In this document: one piece after another, positions 1 to 6,783 of the stretch | Layout of the letters: every line of letters starts with the position of its first letter | Position numbering within the stretch: position 1 is the stretch's first letter | Origin: Deltaproteobacteria bacterium RBG_13_61_14 | GTDB taxonomy: Bacteria > RBG-13-61-14 | Direction of reading: 5' to 3' | DNA length: 19,563 nt | Assembly (NCBI GenBank): GCA_001797815.1 | Contig: MGQK01000099.1 | Location: forward strand, 30,957-50,519 | Program-made: the position numbers and the translations under genes | Notes under the pieces: model-generated | The model's input: only the letters and a program-made list of their open reading frames with translations | Database searches by the model: none | Told to the model about the DNA's origin: nothing

Positions 1-2
1 AA

Positions 3-1772
3 AAGGAAAGCCGCTCCGCGAGGGGACTGGTTCTGCCGGAGTTGACGAGCCGGCTCGTGCGCGAAGACCCGGAGCGGGCGCGGGAGCTGCTGGACGCGTT
101 GCCGCTGCCGGCGCGGGTGCCGGCGGTGCTGGAGCATGCGAGCAAGGAGCGGATGGAGTTGATCCTGCTTTCAGAGGAGGGCAGGGCGCTCAGCCAGGCG
201 CTGCCGGAGGAGGAGTGGTGGCGGACGATCAAGGAGGTGGGGGAGGAGGACGCGCTGCCGCTGGTGGCGATGGGCTCGGATGAGCAGCTCACCTTTCTGG
301 TGGACCTGGAGTGGTGGTACCAGGACATCCTGGACCCGCTGATGGTGATCCGGTGGTGGGTGCTCTTCCTGGAGGCGGGCGCGGAGGTGTTGCCGCAGTG
401 GCTCGAGCAGGCGGACGAGGAACTCCTGGTCCTGAGCCTGGCCAAGTTCTTCGAGGTCTATGTGGCGGACCCGGACGACCTGGGTTATGAGCCCTGGCGC
501 CGCTTCCGGCTCTTCAGCCTGGACAACACCTATTTCCTTCATTTCCGCGACCCGAACCTGGCCCCCCACCTGGAGCAGGTCTTGCGCGTGCTGCGCAGTC
601 GTTTCCAGGACCGCTATTATTCGATCTTGGATCGAGTCCGGACCTGCGCGCCGGCGGAAGAGGAAGAGGCGGCCGAGCGGCTGCGCCGGGGCCGGCTCTT
701 GGACCACGGCTTCCCCGAGTTCGAGGACGCCATCAGCCTCTACGCCTATCTCAGCCCGGAGCGGATGCAGGCCCTGGAACAAGCCGCGAAGCCGCGCCAG
801 GGGAAGGCGGAACAGCCGGCCGGCGCGAGCGCGCCCCGTTACGACCTGGTCAAGACCGACCTGCCGCCGCTCCTGGGACGGGCGCTGGCGGCGATCGAGG
901 ACCCGGCGGCGCTGGAAGAGTTCCGCTTCCAGTTCGCCCGGCTGGCCAACCGGGTGCTGGTGGCGGATGGGGCCGAGTTATCGAAGCTTTCGAACCTGGC
1001 CGCGGCGGTGGACAAGGTCTATGGCTACCTGGAGATCGGGCTGGATGTCTGGAGCGAAGGCGACCCGGCTCGCGGCCGCCGGCTCCTGGAAGAGCAATGG
1101 CTGCCGCATATTTTCCAGGCGGGTTATGCGCAGGCGCTGCGCTTGCACCGCCGGGCCCAGCGGCTTCTGCGGGAAGGGTGGCTCCGGCAGGTGGAGCATC
1201 CTTACGACCTGCTGGAAGAACCCATCGGCCCCATCCTGGAGGGATTGCTCAAGAAGCGGCCGGCCTGGTATGCCGGCCCGGATGACAAGGGCGCCGGGAC
1301 CTTCCGCGAGTTCCGGAGCCTCCCGGAAGTGCGCCGGGCCGAGACGGCGCTCGAGCAGTCGGAATTCCTGGGCCGGCTTTTCTTTGAAGCCCTGGGTCTG
1401 GAACCGGGCGCGCTCCTGGAGCTCGAAGATCACAACCTGCCGGTGTTGACCTGGACCGCGGTGTTCTTGACCGCCCTGGTCCGGGGCGCTCTGCACCATC
1501 GGTTTGCCTTTGCGCCGCTCGCGGCTCCGGACCTGGGCCGGATGAGGGAAGAAGTTTTTGCCGATGGCGCGCCCCGCCGGGTGCGGCCGGAGCTCAGGGA
1601 AGCCTGGGCCCAGTGGCTGGGTCGCCGGCTTTCGCGGGTGGACCCGAAGTTGCAGGCGGCCGGACTGGCTTTCTTCAAGCAAAGCCTTAATCGGCTGGAG
1701 GATGAGTTCAGCCGGCGTTCTCCCACGTCCCTGGAGCCGAAGTATCTTTCCACTCTCATTGTGAGTGCCTGA
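3..1772 (+). CDS. DUF6178 family protein (5' end probably outside window)
   Basis: The reading frame is open from base 3 to the TGA at 1770-1772. The first usable start inside the window is a TTG at 42 with no convincing ribosome binding site, so the true start probably lies to the left. The visible protein is about 590 residues, soluble, rich in Leu, Arg and Glu, with no signal peptide or membrane segment. The acidic N-terminal part with repeated Trp pairs (EEEWW, LEWWYQD) and the later region match what I remember of the DUF6178 family, a large uncharacterised family seen mainly in Desulfobacterota and relatives. No catalytic motif is recognisable and I assign no function. It converges on the minus-strand genes that end at 1878. 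The family call is from memory of sequence style. Confidence 0.75.
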   Translation, partial: KESRSARGLVLPELTSRLVREDPERARELLDALPLPARVPAVLEHASKERMELILLSEEGRALSQALPEEEWWRTIKEVGEEDALPLVAMGSDEQLTFLVDLEWWYQDILDPLMVIRWWVLFLEAGAEVLPQWLEQADEELLVLSLAKFFEVYVADPDDLGYEPWRRFRLFSLDNTYFLHFRDPNLAPHLEQVLRVLRSRFQDRYYSILDRVRTCAPAEEEEAAERLRRGRLLDHGFPEFEDAISLYAYLSPERMQALEQAAKPRQGKAEQPAGASAPRYDLVKTDLPPLLGRALAAIEDPAALEEFRFQFARLANRVLVADGAELSKLSNLAAAVDKVYGYLEIGLDVWSEGDPARGRRLLEEQWLPHIFQAGYAQALRLHRRAQRLLREGWLRQVEHPYDLLEEPIGPILEGLLKKRPAWYAGPDDKGAGTFREFRSLPEVRRAETALEQSEFLGRLFFEALGLEPGALLELEDHNLPVLTWTAVFLTALVRGALHHRFAFAPLAAPDLGRMREEVFADGAPRRVRPELREAWAQWLGRRLSRVDPKLQAAGLAFFKQSLNRLEDEFSRRSPTSLEPKYLSTLIVSA

Positions 1773-1803
1773 CCTCCGGACTGGCAGTCGCCGGCGGAAA
1801 GGC

Positions 1804-1854
1804 TTAAAAAATCCGGCCCTCAAGGCTCCGCCTGGGAGCAGAGCTTTGAGGGCC
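1804..1854 (-). terminator. Rho-independent terminator, minus strand
   Basis: A 14-bp stem (1815-1828 with 1841-1854, one G-T wobble) encloses a 12-nt loop. Read on the minus strand, the stem is followed by GGATTTTTTAAG, a T-run in the right place for an intrinsic terminator of the unit ending at 1878. The stem may also stop + strand transcription from the DUF6178 gene, but there is no T-run on that side. Confidence 0.75.
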
Positions 1855-1877
1855 CTCCCAGTAGGAATCGGCTATGC

Positions 1878-2102
1878 TCAAGCTGTGATTTGGCCGGTTT
1901 CCACCAAGGAAGCGATGCCGTAAAGAGCCCCGACGGCTTCGTCGAGCGTAGGCGCCGAGACCGCGAAGCACAGGCCGTTGCGGGAGATTTCCACCCACTC
2001 CTTCGGTTTGGAGTTGGTCTTGTTCTTGACCGCTTTGCGGCGATAGCTCCAGCCCTCAGCCTGCAAGAAATCCAGCGCATGTTCCCAGGGATAACCCGTC
2101 AT
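1878..2102 (-). CDS. Small hypothetical protein (74 aa)
   Basis: I do not recognise this protein. The open frame extends upstream to 2276, but that part is Pro/Arg-rich and overlaps glgC. The ATG at 2102 has an excellent ribosome binding site (AGGAGGGG, 7 nt upstream), so I place the start there. The product begins MTGYPWEHALDFLQAEGW, has a basic middle (RRKAVKNKTNSKPKEW), a short beta-like stretch and an Ala/Gly-rich helical end. It has no signal peptide or membrane segment. It starts 19 nt after the stop of the glgC-like gene on the same strand and is followed by a terminator, so it is probably the last gene of that unit. Good ribosome binding site and normal codon use support it being real. 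Confidence 0.65.
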   Translation of the reverse strand: MTGYPWEHALDFLQAEGWSYRRKAVKNKTNSKPKEWVEISRNGLCFAVSAPTLDEAVGALYGIASLVETGQITA

Positions 2103-2121
2103 GTTCGTGCCCCTCCTCTGA

Positions 2122-3438
2122 TTAAGATTTGGAATGGGCGGCCTCGTGGGCGATGCCCCTGCCGGCCTTGGTCGAGGCCAGGAGGGGAGAAGCCGCGGTT
2201 GGCCGACGGTGGCGGCGGAGTTGTTTGACCGAGACCGGCGACCGGGCCGGGGCGTAGGAGGCGGCCGCGGCGGCAACCTGGATTGCCGGCAACAGGTGGT
2301 GCCCGGCGTCTGGCTGGGCTTGGGGTTTTAGGATCAAGCTCGCTTCGGCCTTGATCTCGACTCTTGGCCCTACCAACGCCGTGTCCAGCTCCGCCCATTT
2401 CCGGATGATGGCACCGTCCAGGATGAGCGAGCGCTCCACCACCGCGCCGTCCTCGATGACGACGTCCGGCCCGATCACGGAATCTTCAATCAGCGCATCT
2501 CCGACCTGGGCGGTCTCCGAAATCCAGGAGTTGTAAATCCAGCGATCAGTCCCGAGCCGGCGGCGGACCAGGTGGGAGATGGAAAGAGGCGGCCGGATGC
2601 CGGGAAGGCACGGTTCCGCGTAAAGCGTTTGGCTCACGCCATGGAGCAGTTCCATGTGAGCCAGGTAATAGGAACGGAAATCCCCGATATCCCGCCAATA
2701 GCCCGGGCTGCCGTCCGGTGAGCGGAAGTTATAGGCCCAGGCTTGCCGGTCGGCCACGATCCGCGGGATCAGGTCGCGGCCGAAATCATGAGAGGCTTCT
2801 TTCTGGTTTTGTTCGAGGTAGCGGAGCAGCTTTCGCCGGGTAAAGACGTAGACGCCCATGGAAGCAAGGGAGAAGTCGCCCGGCACAAGATCGCGCTCCC
2901 GATGGCAAGGTTTTTCGTGAAAGGCACTGACCAGGCCTCCGTTCCGGGTCTCGAGGATGCCGAAACGAAGGGCCTCTGACCAGTCGCACTCGACCGCGGC
3001 CACGGTCGCCGCGGCGCCGTGGGTCCGATGCCATTCGATCATCGGCCGGTAGTCCATGCGGTAAACATGGTCCGCGGAGAGCACGACCACGTATTCGGGC
3101 GCGTGGTTGGGGTGAAGGAGCGCCTGATAGACCGCGTCGGCGGTGCCCAGGAAAGCGCCCTTCGCGCTCCGGGCTGAGGGCAGGGTCCAAAGCTTTTTAC
3201 CCTGGCCGGCGAAGGCGGGCCGCCACTCGCGTTCCAGATGCTGCTCGATCATCTCGCCCAGATACTGGGTGAGCACGATCACCTCCGCGCTTTCCGAGGC
3301 CAGGCAATTGTAAAGCGTGAAGTCAATAACTTTTGCTGAAGGTCCGAACCTCAACAAAGGCTTGGGGAACCGATCGGTGAGCGGTCGCAGCCTCTCCCCG
3401 TTGCCTCCCGCCATCACCACGTAAAGTGCCTGATCCAT
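2122..3438 (-). CDS. glgC: Glucose-1-phosphate adenylyltransferase (ADP-glucose pyrophosphorylase)
   Basis: This enzyme makes ADP-glucose from ATP and glucose 1-phosphate, the committed step of bacterial glycogen synthesis in the cytoplasm. The 438-residue protein has the nucleotidyl-transferase signature AGGNGERLRPLT (10-21), the FPKP lysine (K26), GTADAV (98-103), the DH metal site (D123-H124), EKP (175-177), MGVYVF (194-199), SHDFGRDLIP (216-225) and YWRDIG (247-252). All of these match GlgC rather than the general sugar-nucleotide transferases. A left-handed beta-helix region follows (about 300-370). The last ~70 residues are Ala/Arg/Pro-rich and resemble no GlgC tail I know. A GAGGGGCG ribosome binding site precedes the ATG. 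No other glycogen gene is in the window. It lies downstream of the response regulator and 72-aa gene on the same strand, with a palindrome between. Confidence 0.9.
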   Translation of the reverse strand: MDQALYVVMAGGNGERLRPLTDRFPKPLLRFGPSAKVIDFTLYNCLASESAEVIVLTQYLGEMIEQHLEREWRPAFAGQGKKLWTLPSARSAKGAFLGTADAVYQALLHPNHAPEYVVVLSADHVYRMDYRPMIEWHRTHGAAATVAAVECDWSEALRFGILETRNGGLVSAFHEKPCHRERDLVPGDFSLASMGVYVFTRRKLLRYLEQNQKEASHDFGRDLIPRIVADRQAWAYNFRSPDGSPGYWRDIGDFRSYYLAHMELLHGVSQTLYAEPCLPGIRPPLSISHLVRRRLGTDRWIYNSWISETAQVGDALIEDSVIGPDVVIEDGAVVERSLILDGAIIRKWAELDTALVGPRVEIKAEASLILKPQAQPDAGHHLLPAIQVAAAAASYAPARSPVSVKQLRRHRRPTAASPLLASTKAGRGIAHEAAHSKS

Positions 3439-3537
3439 AGCGCCCCTCGCTTTCCTCCTTCAATCTCAAACTGGAATAGTTACCCGATCAATCCTCTTTG
3501 GTCCTGCTGCGGAATTGCTCGCGGCAAATTCATAAGG

Positions 3538-3560
3538 GCCACGGGTTTTAAACCCGTGGC
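3538..3560. repeat. Perfect 23-nt palindrome
   Basis: GCCACGGGTTT-T-AAACCCGTGGC has two perfect 11-nt arms around one T. It lies just upstream of glgC, and the TAA stop of the 72-aa gene is inside it. On either strand it could act as a weak terminator or RNA-processing hairpin. Its form is like dispersed palindromic repeats seen in many genomes. Only one copy is in this window. Confidence 0.7.
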
Positions 3561-3766
3561 ACCTCGCCGCGCATGTCTCTCAAGACTTGCCGGGAGAGTT
3601 TCTGCTTGGACACGGACGGAGGAAGTCCTTGGGAAGCCCGCCGCGGGGGAATCCCCTGAGGCACTTGTAACTTTTTCGCTGCCTCGAGCAGATCCTCGTT
3701 TGCGGCCCGGTTGAATTTATGCTTGAGCACGTTGTAAATCATTTCACTTCCGGCTTCAGGTTTCAT
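3548..3766 (-). CDS. Small hypothetical protein (72 aa)
   Basis: I do not recognise this protein. The ATG at 3766 is preceded by a very strong ribosome binding site (GGAAGGAGGAGGAAAAGA), which argues for a real gene. The N-terminal half (MKPEAGSEMIYNVLKHKFNR, then an Ala/Leu-rich stretch) looks like two short helices. The rest is basic and Pro/Ser-rich without structure I can name. The last six residues are encoded at and next to the 3538-3560 palindrome, so the C-terminus may have been changed by arrival of that repeat. It starts 71 nt after the stop of the response regulator on the same strand and probably shares its transcript. Confidence 0.6.
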   Translation of the reverse strand: MKPEAGSEMIYNVLKHKFNRAANEDLLEAAKKLQVPQGIPPRRASQGLPPSVSKQKLSRQVLRDMRGEVPRV

Positions 3767-3837
3767 TCTTTTCCTCCTCCTTCCCTCGCTGCTCTCGAAA
3801 GCGTCGCCTTCCCGGCGGCTGATCCCGGCCGTCTCCC

Positions 3838-4263
3838 CTAGTCCTTGGTCGTTTCCGATCGGGACTTGAGATTGGCGCGGCTTTCCGACAAACGGATTAA
3901 CAAGAGCTCCAACTCTCCCAGGCGAATCGGCTTGTTCAGATAGCCATACACGCCTTGGGCCAGGGCTTCTTTGAGCGGCAGAATCGAATTGTGTCCGCTC
4001 ATGATCACGAGGTCGGCCTCGGGATAATGCCGGTGAATGTCCCGGATTACTTCGCCCCCGCGGCCGTGAGCTAAATTGGTATCCACCAGAATCACGTGCA
4101 CCGGCAATCCTTTTCCGGCGGAGGCCCCCAGCAGCTCGGAAACCGAGGAAAAAGTTTGAACCTGGTGGCCCAGGTCATTCAGAAAGCTCTCCAGGGTTTT
4201 CAGCACGATGAGTTCATCGTCAACGATGTCAATGCGCATATTCAATATTTTTTGAACCGGCAT
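3838..4263 (-). CDS. Single-domain response regulator (CheY-like receiver)
   Basis: The product is a 141-residue stand-alone receiver domain with no output domain. It has the acidic pair D15-D16 in IVDDE, the phospho-acceptor D61 in VILVDTN, the switch serine S89 in IMSGH and the conserved lysine K111 in YLNKP, so it should be phosphorylatable. An in-frame ATG exists at 4356, but the stretch before 4263 contains the sigma-54-type promoter, and the ATG at 4263 has an AGGGAG ribosome binding site, so I start there. No histidine kinase is in the window. Such proteins relay phosphate or bind target proteins; the target here is unknown. The 5' end and upstream region are duplicated at 9594-9965. 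The 72-aa gene follows. Confidence 0.85.
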   Translation of the reverse strand: MPVQKILNMRIDIVDDELIVLKTLESFLNDLGHQVQTFSSVSELLGASAGKGLPVHVILVDTNLAHGRGGEVIRDIHRHYPEADLVIMSGHNSILPLKEALAQGVYGYLNKPIRLGELELLLIRLSESRANLKSRSETTKD

Positions 4264-4334
4264 TGGGCTCCCTTTATATCCGGTGGCTAACCATCCCTGG
4301 TCTGGAATTTGGCTCCACATGCCCTTCTTGAAGG

Positions 4335-4350
4335 AGCAAACGCTATGCCA
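4335..4350 (-). promoter_or_regulatory. Sigma-54 (-24/-12) promoter of the response regulator
   Basis: On the minus strand this reads TGGCATAGCGTTTGCT. Against the RpoN consensus TGGCACRN4TTGCW, all positions except C6 match, and GG and GC have the exact 12-nt offset. It predicts transcription starting near 4323 and a ~60-nt leader before the ATG at 4263. An enhancer-like array lies upstream and an NtrC-type activator gene is in the window. Confidence 0.75.
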
Positions 4351-4433
4351 GAGCAAAACATTTTTTGATTATTAAAGTTTTTCCAATAGTTAGGTGAATC
4401 AGGAAGAAATTAAAAAAAAGAGTTGACTTGGAC

Positions 4434-4483
4434 TTGGCAACTGTTGCTAATAACAATTGCTAACAAGGGTTAGGAATTGCCAA
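4434..4483. promoter_or_regulatory. Heptamer array, candidate enhancer for a sigma-54 activator
   Basis: Four related heptamers lie on the + strand: TTGGCAA (4434), TTGCTAA (4444), TTGCTAA (4457) and TTGCCAA (4477). They form two imperfect dyads, TTGGCAA-N3-TTGCTAA and TTGCTAAC-N4-GTTAGGAA. The array is roughly 110-160 bp upstream of the predicted start of the -24/-12 promoter, the usual place for activator binding. The same heptamers with the same spacing are at 9882-9931, where the spacer of the second dyad has changed but its arms have not. Confidence 0.55.
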
Positions 4484-4517
4484 CTTTTCGGAAGGAATTT
4501 AACAAGGGGTCAGACCC

Positions 4518-5432
4518 ACTACTGTCCCAACGTTAGATGATGATCGGTTCATAACATTATGAAGATAAATGGTTTTTCAGTCAATTCGCGATTTTTCGAT
4601 TTGAATTCGGAATTGTTCCGCGGCCATACTTTCGCATCGCTGCGAAAGGAGATGGCCGATGAATTCCGGGAAACCCATTTTTACTCAACTGATGGACTTT
4701 CTTCCTGCTTACGAATTTCAAAAGTGCGTCAAGCGTTATCATGGTCATTACAAGGTCCAAAGCTTTTCCTGCTGGGATCAATTTCTCTGCCTAGCCTTCG
4801 CCCAACTGACTTATCGGGAAAGCTTGCGCGACATCGAAGTCTGTCTGCGCGCCGCCAAGACCAAGCTCTATCACTTGGGATTTCGCGGCCAGGTCTCCCG
4901 CAACACCTTGGCCAACGCCAATGCGGTCCGCGACTGGCGCATCTACGCCGATTTCGCGCGGGTGTTGATCGTTATCGCGCGCAAGCTTTACGCCCACGAG
5001 GACTTCGGCTTGGAACTCCAACAGACCGCCTACGCTCTCGATTCCACCACCATCGATCTTTGCCTGGCGCTCTTTCCCTGGGCCAAATTTCACCAACGCA
5101 AAGGCGCGGTGAAACTGCATACGCTACTCGATCTGCACGGCTCCATCCCCACCGTGGTCTGGATTACCTCGGGTAAAGTGCACGATGTCAAGGTCCTCGA
5201 CGAACTTCTGATCGAGACCGGCGTGATTTACGTAATGGATCGCGGCTATCTCGATTTCGCCCGGCTACACCGCCTCCAACGAGAATTGGCTTTCTTCGTC
5301 ACCCGCGCCAAGAAGAACTTCAACTTTCGTCGTCTCTACTCGGCGCCGGTGGGCAAAAGCCGCGGATTGTTGTTCGATCGGACCATTGCCCTGCAAGGCT
5401 TCTATGCGGCCAAAGATTATCCCGACAAATTG
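4518..5432 (+). mobile_element. Truncated IS4-family insertion sequence
   Basis: The left end is placed at about 4518, where the duplicated response-regulator segment stops and ACTACTGTCCCAACG begins. This border is inferred, not proven by a visible inverted repeat. The 140 bp before the transposase start hold no other gene. The right part is missing: transposase similarity ends near 5432 and sequence of the neighbouring membrane-protein gene follows. No matching right terminal repeat or target-site duplication can be seen. The element is therefore a dead remnant. Confidence 0.7.
4659..5432 (+). pseudogene. IS4-family transposase, 3'-truncated
   Basis: The ATG at 4659 has a GGAG ribosome binding site. 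The first ~258 codons resemble IS4-family DDE transposases with a DUF4372-like N-terminus: conserved start (FTQLMDFLPAYEF), CWDQFLCLAFAQLTYRESLRD, VSRNTLANAN, first catalytic Asp D128 in ALDSTTIDLCL, and second Asp D194 in VMDRGYLDF. Family members run to about 380 residues with the catalytic Glu in a WQVELFFKWIK-like helix, which is absent here. After YPDKL (near 5432) the open frame continues to 5696 only as antisense of the next gene, so I end the feature there. Without the Glu it cannot catalyse transposition. Confidence 0.85.
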
Positions 5433-5660
5433 CTAGTTGTTTTTCCGATTGAGCGGAACAACCAGGAGCACGCCACCGACGACGATCGCCCCCACGCCAG
5501 CCCAGACCGGGATGTTGACCGTCTCCCGGTCCTTGACCGACAGCTCAATCGAGCCCAGCTTAGCCTTATGGGTCTCCTTGGTGTACCGGAAACCGCCATA
5601 CGCCAGCCCCAGGATGCCGGCCGCGATCAGAGCGATTGCCACTATCTTGACTGCGTTCAT
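5433..5660 (-). CDS. Small two-helix membrane protein, C-terminus altered by IS remnant
   Basis: The 75-residue protein has a hydrophobic N-terminal helix (KIVAIALIAAGILGLAYGG), a short polar middle (KETHKAKLGSIELSVKD) and a second hydrophobic helix (WAGVGAIVVGGVLLVV). I recall similar small proteins, sometimes labelled DUF3185-like, in envelope-stress neighbourhoods of Desulfobacterota and Nitrospirota; the function is unknown. The ATG at 5660 has a strong AAAGGAGG ribosome binding site. It starts 16 nt after the ompA-type gene stop, so the two are surely co-transcribed. The last residues (PLNRKNN) and the TAG stop look supplied by sequence at the IS4 breakpoint, replacing the native tail after the second helix. 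The protein may still insert in the membrane. Confidence 0.75.
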   Translation of the reverse strand: MNAVKIVAIALIAAGILGLAYGGFRYTKETHKAKLGSIELSVKDRETVNIPVWAGVGAIVVGGVLLVVPLNRKNN

Positions 5661-5676
5661 TTCGTTTCCTCCTTTC

Positions 5677-6693
5677 CTATTTCACGACGATGGTAAACAG
5701 GACTCTCATGTTGGACTTGGCGGCCCTTGACTCAAGGTCCGCAGGATACTGTTCATACGTGGCCGGTCGGTTCTCGCCATATCCGATTTTCGTTAGCCTT
5801 TCCGGGGCAATGCCTCCCTCGATGAGGGCTTGTCTGACCGTGGTTGCTCTTCTTTCGCTCAACTTTTGGTTATATTCATAACTGCCGCTGGCGGAGGTAT
5901 ACCCCGCAATCAGGATATTCAGATTCGGGTTGGCTTTCAGAGTCCGGATGTTCTTAACCAGAATCTCTTTCCCGAGCGGGGTAAGGGCCGATTTATCGAA
6001 TTCGAAATGCGTGTCCAGGAGCTCGATCAGAATCACTTTCGGCTTTGGTTTGGGAGCCGGCGCCGGTGCGGCCTCCACGGGGCGGGGGGCCGGGGCTGGG
6101 ACTGCGGCTGGAGGAGGGGCTGGAGGCGCGGCTGCGACCACCTGCTTCTTACCGCCTAACAGGATGGTCACGCCTCCGGTGTATTCCAGATTGCTGCAGG
6201 GCTTGTCAAATTCGCATAACAAATCATGCCGGACGTCGGCCCGCAGGGCCACATTTTCGACGATGAAGTACTTGAGCCCAGCGCCATAGTCGATCATCCC
6301 CCGCTCGTGGTCATTGAGGCCCGACGGGTCGTTAATTTGAATGCCCCCGAAACCGGCCGCCAGGAACGGCACGAATTTCTTTTTCGGCATGAAATTATAC
6401 AGGATGTCTCCCCCGTAGCGGAAGACGCTGACCTCCCGGCCGTCGAACCCGCGCGCATTGCTCTCGGTGGGGACATAGCCGAACAGGCCCTCCGCTCCCC
6501 AGTGTTCGGTGAAATTGTAGCCGGCGCGCAGTCCATAGTACCAGTTGTTGTCCAGGTGCTGAAAACATGCAAACATATAACCGCCCACGAACGGCGACAG
6601 AGTTACAGCGCCGGCCCGGTTCTGGGCCAATGCGGGGGTGGCGATAGCAAGCAGGAACAAAGCGAGCGGTAAGAGCATTGTTTTTTTTCGCAT
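5677..6693 (-). CDS. OmpA-family outer-membrane protein (beta-barrel plus peptidoglycan-binding domain)
   Basis: The 338-residue protein has a signal peptide (1-23, cleavage after ALA), then a region of alternating aromatic/Gly strands (about 28-180: FVGGYMF, WYYGLRAGYNF, YGGDILYNF, YGAGLKYF) typical of an eight-stranded OmpA-like barrel. A Pro/Ala-rich linker follows (about 188-220), then an OmpA C-terminal domain (about 225-337) with FEFDKSAL, the NQKLSERRATTVRQAL helix and IGYGENRP. Family members anchor the outer membrane to peptidoglycan. Cys160 and Cys166 could form a disulfide. The ribosome binding site AAGGAGAATCCC is good. It lies between the Ig-like lipoprotein gene and the small membrane protein gene, in one envelope block. 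Confidence 0.9.
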   Translation of the reverse strand: MRKKTMLLPLALFLLAIATPALAQNRAGAVTLSPFVGGYMFACFQHLDNNWYYGLRAGYNFTEHWGAEGLFGYVPTESNARGFDGREVSVFRYGGDILYNFMPKKKFVPFLAAGFGGIQINDPSGLNDHERGMIDYGAGLKYFIVENVALRADVRHDLLCEFDKPCSNLEYTGGVTILLGGKKQVVAAAPPAPPPAAVPAPAPRPVEAAPAPAPKPKPKVILIELLDTHFEFDKSALTPLGKEILVKNIRTLKANPNLNILIAGYTSASGSYEYNQKLSERRATTVRQALIEGGIAPERLTKIGYGENRPATYEQYPADLESRAAKSNMRVLFTIVVK

Positions 6694-6713
6694 TTGGGAT
6701 TCTCCTTTTCAAG

Positions 6714-6751
6714 TGGGCCTTCCCGTATTTCCGTAATACGGGAAGGTCCCA
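6714..6751. terminator. Intergenic hairpin between Ig-like and OmpA-family genes
   Basis: CTTCCCGTATT pairs perfectly with AATACGGGAAG around the loop TCCGT; allowing one bulged T, the stem extends to about 16 bp (tgggc with gtccca). It lies in the 90-nt gap after the Ig-like gene. There is no T-run on the minus strand, so it could be a processing or stabilising hairpin rather than an intrinsic terminator. Confidence 0.5.
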
Positions 6752-6783
6752 CGTGTCTTGTTGGTCACCCAATACCTCATGCC

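Larger units (their letters stand above)
4147..4517. repeat. Duplicated segment, copy 1 (response-regulator 5' end plus upstream region)
   Basis: This segment matches 9594-9965 in the same orientation. Bases 4147-4383 match 9594-9830 with one difference (a silent Leu change). Bases 4433-4517 match 9881-9965 with three differences. The ~49 bp between the two blocks is clearly more diverged and holds a 1-nt indel. The segment covers the first 39 codons, ribosome binding site, promoter and upstream array of the response regulator. It ends at GGGGTCAGACCC, directly against the presumed left end of the IS4 remnant. Confidence 0.95.

Noticed and set aside
4433-4448. TTGGCAACTGTTGC as a + strand sigma-54 promoter.
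   Set aside because: GG and GC are offset by 10, not 12, bases; it fits better as part of the heptamer array.
4424-4456. Sigma-70-like TTGACT...TAATAA on the + strand before the IS4 remnant.
   Set aside because: Spacing is not right (about 21 nt) and copy 2 does not keep the TTGACT, so I do not call it.
4559-5176. 205-codon + strand frame overlapping the transposase.
   Set aside because: The transposase frame has clear family motifs; this frame gives Arg/Leu-rich sequence with no motif and no ribosome binding site.
5433-5696. Continuation of the transposase frame to 5696.
   Set aside because: The sequence there is antisense of the small membrane-protein gene, so it is a chance extension after truncation.
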